Both the position numbers and the translations under genes were made by a program. From an uncultured Clostridium sp. (GTDB lineage Bacteria > Bacillota > Clostridia > Lachnospirales > Lachnospiraceae), in the NCBI GenBank assembly GCA_958349075.1, contig CATWBR010000129.1, positions 1 to 10,506 of the forward strand: 10,506 nt of DNA. The letters run 5' to 3'. How positions within the stretch are numbered: the stretch's first letter is position 1; every line of letters begins with the position of its first letter. Below, piece by piece: positions 7,307 to 10,506 of this stretch. A model generated the notes under the pieces. That model was given only the letters and a program-made list of their open reading frames with translations. It made no database searches and was not told where the DNA came from.

Positions 7307-7933
7307 ATGAGCAATGTAATGGAATTAATCAAAGAGAAACGAATCGTACCGGTTGTTAAATTAGATCACGTAGAGGATGCACTGCCGCTGGCCAAAGCTT
7401 TGATAGAGGGTGGCCTCCCGGTGGCGGAAATTACGTTTCGCACGGACGCGGCGGAAGAATCGATCCGGGTAATCCGGAATACATATCCGGAAATGCTGTG
7501 CGGCGCGGGAACGGTAGTAAATATTGATCAGGCGGAGAGAGCGGTAGCTGCCGGAGCGGCATTTATTGTAAGCCCCGGTTTTACAAAAGACGTGGTTGAG
7601 TATGCTGCCAGGAAGAATGTTCCGGTCCTGCCGGGATGCTGTACCCCGACGGAAATTATCGACGCTATGAATTACGGGCTTAAAGTCGTAAAATTTTTCC
7701 CTGCAAAGCAGTATGGTGGACTGGATACCATTAAGGCACTTGCAGCCCCATTTCCGGGAATCCAGTTTATGCCTACGGGCGGCATTAACACCGGCAATTT
7801 AAGAGAATTTCTCGACAATGATAAAATCTATGCCTGCGGCGGCAGCTGGATGGTGGCCGACACCCTGATTAAAGAAAAACGGTTTGATGAGATAACAAGG
7901 CTGACCAAAGAGGCGGTAGAATTAGCAAAATAG
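7307..7933 (+). CDS. eda: KDPG/KHG aldolase (2-keto-3-deoxy-6-phosphogluconate aldolase)
   Basis: This is a 208-residue class I aldolase of the KDPG/KHG family, which splits 2-keto-3-deoxy-6-phosphogluconate into pyruvate and glyceraldehyde-3-phosphate, or 4-hydroxy-2-oxoglutarate into pyruvate and glyoxylate. The ATG at 7307 is preferred: AAAGGA (7293-7298) lies eight bases upstream, whereas the in-frame TTG at 7301 is only two bases away. Key features are Glu41 (AEITFRT), the segment GAGTV (66-70), LPGCCTPTE (108-116), the Schiff-base Lys129 in VVKFFPA, and the phosphate-binding PTGGI (156-160) and GGSWM (178-182). The length matches the family. It would complete a uronate or Entner-Doudoroff-type route, but no KDG kinase of the PfkB type and no Edd dehydratase are in the window. 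Confidence 0.93.
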   Translation: MSNVMELIKEKRIVPVVKLDHVEDALPLAKALIEGGLPVAEITFRTDAAEESIRVIRNTYPEMLCGAGTVVNIDQAERAVAAGAAFIVSPGFTKDVVEYAARKNVPVLPGCCTPTEIIDAMNYGLKVVKFFPAKQYGGLDTIKALAAPFPGIQFMPTGGINTGNLREFLDNDKIYACGGSWMVADTLIKEKRFDEITRLTKEAVELAK

Positions 7934-7979
7934 AGGTACGCGCACGTAAATGACGAACTGTTACCAATAGGAGAACCTT

Positions 7980-8405
7980 ATGGAAAAATGTCCGGGATGT
8001 ATGTACTGTGAAGAGGATGGGAACCTTGAAAAACTGATGATCCCAATCTGTGAACTGCCGTTTTCCAGAGTCTATCTGTTTCGGAATCAGGCGTACAGAG
8101 GGCGGTGCGTGGTTGCTTTCAAACGCCACGCAGAGGAGCTCTATGAGCTGACGGACGAGGAGCTTCAGGGATTTATGAAAGATACGAAACGGGTCTGCCG
8201 TGCGGTGGCTGAGACTGTGCAGCCGGAAAAAATAAATCTTGGTATGTACGGTGACACCTGTAAACATGTACATTGGCATGTTGTTCCAAAACAGACGGGC
8301 GGAGCAGATTTTGGAGGCGTGTTCCAGATGCAGCCCCAGCCGCCGGTTTTTCCCGTGCCTGAGGAGTACGAAGCTTTAGCAGAACAGATTAGAGAGAAGC
8401 TGTGA
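7980..8405 (+). CDS. HIT-family nucleotide hydrolase/transferase with Cys-rich N-terminus
   Basis: This is a 141-residue histidine-triad protein. The family hydrolyses or transfers nucleotidyl groups, for example on dinucleoside polyphosphates or AMP-amine compounds. The signature His96-Val-His98-Trp-His100-Val-Val is clear, with His98 the expected nucleophile by alignment to HINT/FHIT proteins. An N-terminal CPGCMYC (Cys4, Cys7, Cys10) and FKRH (His50) could help bind a metal. AGGAGA (7969-7974) lies five bases before the ATG. The gene is 46 bases after the aldolase and directly before an intrinsic terminator, so it may be the last gene of the sugar-acid operon or have its own promoter. Its substrate and any link to sugar-acid use are unknown. 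Confidence 0.88.
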   Translation: MEKCPGCMYCEEDGNLEKLMIPICELPFSRVYLFRNQAYRGRCVVAFKRHAEELYELTDEELQGFMKDTKRVCRAVAETVQPEKINLGMYGDTCKHVHWHVVPKQTGGADFGGVFQMQPQPPVFPVPEEYEALAEQIREKL

Positions 8406-8409
8406 TTAG

Positions 8410-8456
8410 AAAGGTGCTGAACGGCCGGGAATCCCGGTGTGCAGCGCCTTTTCGTT
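8410..8456 (+). terminator. Intrinsic terminator after the HIT gene
   Basis: AAAGGTGCTG (8410-8419) pairs with CAGCGCCTTT (8442-8451) over ten positions, one of them G-T. An inner hairpin, CCGGG (8425-8429) and CCCGG (8433-8437), folds inside. The outer stem runs into TTTT and then further U-rich sequence. It starts five bases after the HIT stop and probably ends the sugar-acid transcript. Confidence 0.75.
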
Positions 8457-8513
8457 GATTGTTACTGTTCACGCCGGATGCAGTGCCGGCATGCGGAACG
8501 AGAGGTGAGAAGG

Positions 8514-9908
8514 ATGGCAATGGAGAAGAACTGTGAAATAGGACTGATAGGACTTGGCGTAATGGGATCATCCCTGGCCAAAAACATGATTAATCATGGG
8601 TTTAATACGGCGCTTTATTCTGTTTCGGAACAGGAGAGAACGTCTTTTGTAGCCGGAAAAGAGAATTACAGGATTTGCAGCGGCATGGAAGAATTTGTTT
8701 TGAGCCTGGCAAAGCCGAGAAAGATATTTATCATGATTACGTCCGGCAGGCCGGTAGACATGGTGATTCATTCGCTGTTACCTCTGCTGGAGAACGGCGA
8801 TATCATCATGGACGGAGGAAATTCTTATTACAGGGATACCGCCAGACGGAGCAGTGAATGTGAACAGCATGGTATTTTGTATATGGGAATCGGCGTTTCA
8901 GGCGGCGAAAAAGGAGCGCTTTACGGTCCCAGCATTATGGCAGGCGGAAAACAGAAGGCGTGGGAAGCAGTCCGCAATATTCTGGAGACAATCGCCGCCA
9001 AACATCAGGAAAAACCTTGCTGTGGGTGTATAGGAGAAGGCGGAGCGGGGCATTATGTAAAAATGGTACACAACGGAATTGAGTATGCTATTCTTCAATT
9101 AATTGCAGAAACATACCAGTTTATGCGTTTTGTCGGGAAGATGGAGATTGAAGAAATCCAGTCCGTTTTTGAGGAGTGGAACAGGGGGGAACTGAACTCC
9201 TATTTAATCGAAATCAGCGCGAAAATCCTGAAAAAGAAGGCCGAAGACGGCACCTGGATGATTGACAAAATACTGGACGTGGCAGAACAGAAGGGAACCG
9301 GTAAATGGACTGTGGAAGAGTCTGTAGAGCGGGGAGTTTACATGCCCACGGTTTATGAGGCACAGATGGCCCGGGTATTTTCAGCCAAAAAAGAAGAGCG
9401 GATGTCCGGCGCCGGGAACCTGGAATTCCACTCCTGTGCTCTGCCTCAGACAGAAATAAGGGAGATGGAACAGGCTCTTTTGATGGCCGTCATTACGGCA
9501 TACAGCCAGGGATTTGAATTAATCGCCAAAGCGGCGGAGGAAGAAAACTGGAATATCGATTTGGCAGGTCTGGCCTCGGTGTGGAAGGACGGATGTATTA
9601 TTAGAAGCGCCCTCTTGGAGCGGATTGAAAAGGTGCGGGATATTGCGCACCGGCCGTTGATTCTGTCGTCGGAGTTTGCGGATATCGGTACGCTTGAAAG
9701 TTCACTTCGGAAGGTGTCGGCCGCATCGGTTGTTTCAGGGGTACCTCTGCCCTGCCTCCAATCGTCATTAAATTATTATGACTATTACCGCACCGGTCAA
9801 ATGCCTGTCAATTTTATCCAGGCGCTGCGCGATTATTTTGGCGCCCATACCTATATGCGCAATGACAGGAAAGGACATTTCCACACGGATTGGGAGGAAA
9901 TAAGCTGA
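8514..9908 (+). CDS. gnd: 6-phosphogluconate dehydrogenase (decarboxylating)
   Basis: This enzyme oxidatively decarboxylates 6-phosphogluconate to ribulose-5-phosphate plus CO2 in the cytoplasm. From the ATG at 8514 it has 464 residues, near the usual 468. AGAGGTGA (8501-8508) lies five bases upstream, and an ATG at 8520 is a close alternative. Motifs in order are the dinucleotide loop GLGVMG (13-18), DGGNSYYRDT (100-109), substrate loop VSGGEKGA (128-135), catalytic GHYVKMVHNGIEY (179-191, Lys183, His186, Asn187, Glu190, Tyr191), GTGKWT (261-266), Arg287, CIIRS (361-365), and the C-terminal RDYFGAHTY (439-447, Arg439, His445) with HTDW (457-460). The NADP-binding NRS/T loop is replaced by SVS (36-38). 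It follows a terminator, so it is probably a separate unit, although I see no convincing promoter in 8457-8513. An NAD-preferring role like that of Bacillus GntZ is inference. Confidence 0.93.
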   Translation: MAMEKNCEIGLIGLGVMGSSLAKNMINHGFNTALYSVSEQERTSFVAGKENYRICSGMEEFVLSLAKPRKIFIMITSGRPVDMVIHSLLPLLENGDIIMDGGNSYYRDTARRSSECEQHGILYMGIGVSGGEKGALYGPSIMAGGKQKAWEAVRNILETIAAKHQEKPCCGCIGEGGAGHYVKMVHNGIEYAILQLIAETYQFMRFVGKMEIEEIQSVFEEWNRGELNSYLIEISAKILKKKAEDGTWMIDKILDVAEQKGTGKWTVEESVERGVYMPTVYEAQMARVFSAKKEERMSGAGNLEFHSCALPQTEIREMEQALLMAVITAYSQGFELIAKAAEEENWNIDLAGLASVWKDGCIIRSALLERIEKVRDIAHRPLILSSEFADIGTLESSLRKVSAASVVSGVPLPCLQSSLNYYDYYRTGQMPVNFIQALRDYFGAHTYMRNDRKGHFHTDWEEIS

Positions 9909-9925
9909 CATATGCGGCCGCCTTT

Positions 9926-9965
9926 GCAACAGGCGGAGGGTGTCCCGGTTGCCTTGTATTTTTTT
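9926..9965 (+). terminator. Possible weak terminator after the 6-phosphogluconate dehydrogenase gene
   Basis: GCAAC (9926-9930) pairs with GTTGC (9948-9952), with two further G-C pairs after a mismatch. Six bases later comes a run of seven Ts (9959-9965). An alternative small hairpin, CCGCCT with AGGCGG, lies at 9919-9936. Neither is strong, and the T run also lies in the spacer of the next promoter. Confidence 0.3.
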
Positions 9966-9977
9966 CTGTGATATAAT
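9949..9977 (+). promoter_or_regulatory. Sigma-A-type promoter for mazG (extended -10)
   Basis: The -10 box TATAAT (9972-9977) is perfect and has the extended TG at 9969-9970. The -35 box TTGCCT (9949-9954) matches four of six consensus positions, at an ideal 17-base spacing. Transcription would start near 9984 and leave a leader of about 65 bases before mazG. Confidence 0.75.
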
Positions 9978-10008
9978 TTTTTCGATGGTTACAGTCTTAT
10001 TTAATAGG

Positions 10009-10030
10009 CCTGCCGGGGAACCCGGGCGGG
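10009..10030 (+). other. GC-rich hairpin in the mazG leader
   Basis: CCTGCC (10009-10014) pairs with GGCGGG (10025-10030), one pair being T-G, and further G-C pairing is possible inside. It lies ten bases before the ribosome site AGGAGA (10041-10046). Any control of mazG translation is only inference. Confidence 0.35.
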
Positions 10031-10048
10031 AACCAAAGTCAGGAGAAA

Positions 10049-10480
10049 ATGAAAATTATGGAAGAGATGCAGAAAAAATATACCTTCGACGACCTGAAAG
10101 ACATCATGCGCACCCTGCGTTCCGAGAATGGCTGCCCCTGGGATCGCCGTCAGACGCACGAGAGCCTGATTCCCTGCCTGGAAGAGGAAGCGGGTGAGGT
10201 GATCGATGCAATCCGGAAAGATGACCCGGAAAACCTCTGTGAGGAGCTTGGCGATCTTCTGTTCCAGGTGATGAGCCACAGCCAGATTGCGGAGGAGAAG
10301 GGACTTTTCACAATCGACGACGTTGTCGACGGAGTCAGTGCAAAGATGGTCAGGAGGCATCCGAATGTATTCGGTGACGAGAAAGTGAATTCTGCGGAGG
10401 AAGGGCTCGATTTGTGGAACAGGATAAAATCCGAGGAAAAGAGTAAAAAAGCGCAAAAAACCTTGACAAAGCAAGGATAA
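10049..10480 (+). CDS. mazG: MazG-type nucleoside triphosphate pyrophosphohydrolase
   Basis: This is an all-alpha NTP pyrophosphohydrolase that converts NTPs or dNTPs, probably including damaged ones, to NMPs and pyrophosphate. The 143-residue product has one MazG domain, whereas E. coli MazG (about 263 residues) has two. The motifs are clear: GCPWDRRQTHESL (28-40), the metal-binding Glu47xxGlu50 in EEAGEV, and Glu66xxAsp69 in EELGDLL, followed by the MVRRHPNVFGD segment (100-110). The first ATG at 10049 is only two bases from AGGAGA (10041-10046), and the ATG at 10058 is eleven away, so the start is uncertain by three residues. It has its own promoter and is probably unrelated to the sugar-acid genes. 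Confidence 0.92.
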   Translation: MKIMEEMQKKYTFDDLKDIMRTLRSENGCPWDRRQTHESLIPCLEEEAGEVIDAIRKDDPENLCEELGDLLFQVMSHSQIAEEKGLFTIDDVVDGVSAKMVRRHPNVFGDEKVNSAEEGLDLWNRIKSEEKSKKAQKTLTKQG

Positions 10481-10491
10481 ATGTATATAAA
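10463..10491 (+). promoter_or_regulatory. Strong sigma-A-type promoter overlapping the 3' end of mazG
   Basis: A perfect -35 TTGACA (10463-10468) and a -10 TATAAA (10486-10491) are separated by exactly 17 bases. The -35 lies inside the last codons of mazG. The promoter points out of the window to an unseen gene. In many Clostridia the gene after mazG encodes an HU-type DNA-binding protein, which is a likely target but not shown here. Confidence 0.75.
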
Positions 10492-10506
10492 TGTAAAGTA
10501 AAGAAT

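Noticed and set aside
8455..8483. Possible promoter for the 6-phosphogluconate dehydrogenase (TTGATT plus ATGCAG)
   Set aside because: The -10 match is poor and no better spacing was found; not supportable.
10001..10474. Minus-strand open frame of 157 codons opposite mazG
   Set aside because: mazG has clear catalytic motifs on the + strand. The antisense frame shows no recognisable domain and no ribosome site that I can see.
1..10506. CRISPR array, insertion sequence, phage or defence genes
   Set aside because: No spaced direct repeats, transposase, integrase, restriction enzyme or toxin-antitoxin pair was seen on either strand. MazG here is the housekeeping pyrophosphohydrolase, not evidence of a MazEF module.

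Overview
The window looks like chromosomal DNA of a low-to-mid GC Gram-positive anaerobe of the class Clostridia, most likely Lachnospiraceae-like. This rests on strong AGGAGG-type ribosome binding sites, occasional TTG starts, a lipoprotein solute receptor with an Ala/Pro/Gly/Asp linker, and the style of the proteins. There is no rRNA or marker gene, so the family is an inference. All ten recognised genes lie on the + strand and are intact, and no gap without a gene exceeds about 140 bases.

Region 1 (43-4515) holds an FGGY sugar kinase followed by a complete three-part TRAP transporter: lipoprotein receptor (1511-2593), small membrane subunit (2657-3241) and large membrane subunit (3238-4515). 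Hairpins separate the kinase from the receptor and the receptor from the membrane genes. The two membrane genes overlap by four bases.

Region 2 (4523-8456) begins with a very long hairpin (25-base arms). It continues with a KduI/IolB-type isomerase, a D-2-hydroxyacid dehydrogenase, a KduD-like short-chain dehydrogenase and a KDPG/KHG-type aldolase. A small HIT-family protein follows, and an intrinsic terminator closes the region.

Region 3 (8514-9908) is a 6-phosphogluconate dehydrogenase whose NADP-recognition loop is changed. It lies after the terminator but fits the theme of the cluster.

Region 4 (9949-end) is housekeeping: an extended -10 promoter, a structured leader, a single-domain MazG, and a consensus-like promoter overlapping the end of mazG that points out of the window.

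The genes read together as a sugar-acid utilisation island. A TRAP system imports a uronate- or aldonate-like acid. The isomerase and dehydrogenases interconvert keto and deoxy sugar acids. A kinase phosphorylates an intermediate. The aldolase gives pyruvate plus glyceraldehyde-3-phosphate, or 6-phosphogluconate is oxidised to ribulose-5-phosphate. The exact substrate cannot be read from the sequence. No PfkB-type KDG kinase and no Edd dehydratase are present, so either the FGGY kinase has an unusual substrate or the missing steps are encoded elsewhere. I see no CRISPR array, transposase, phage gene or clear defence system.
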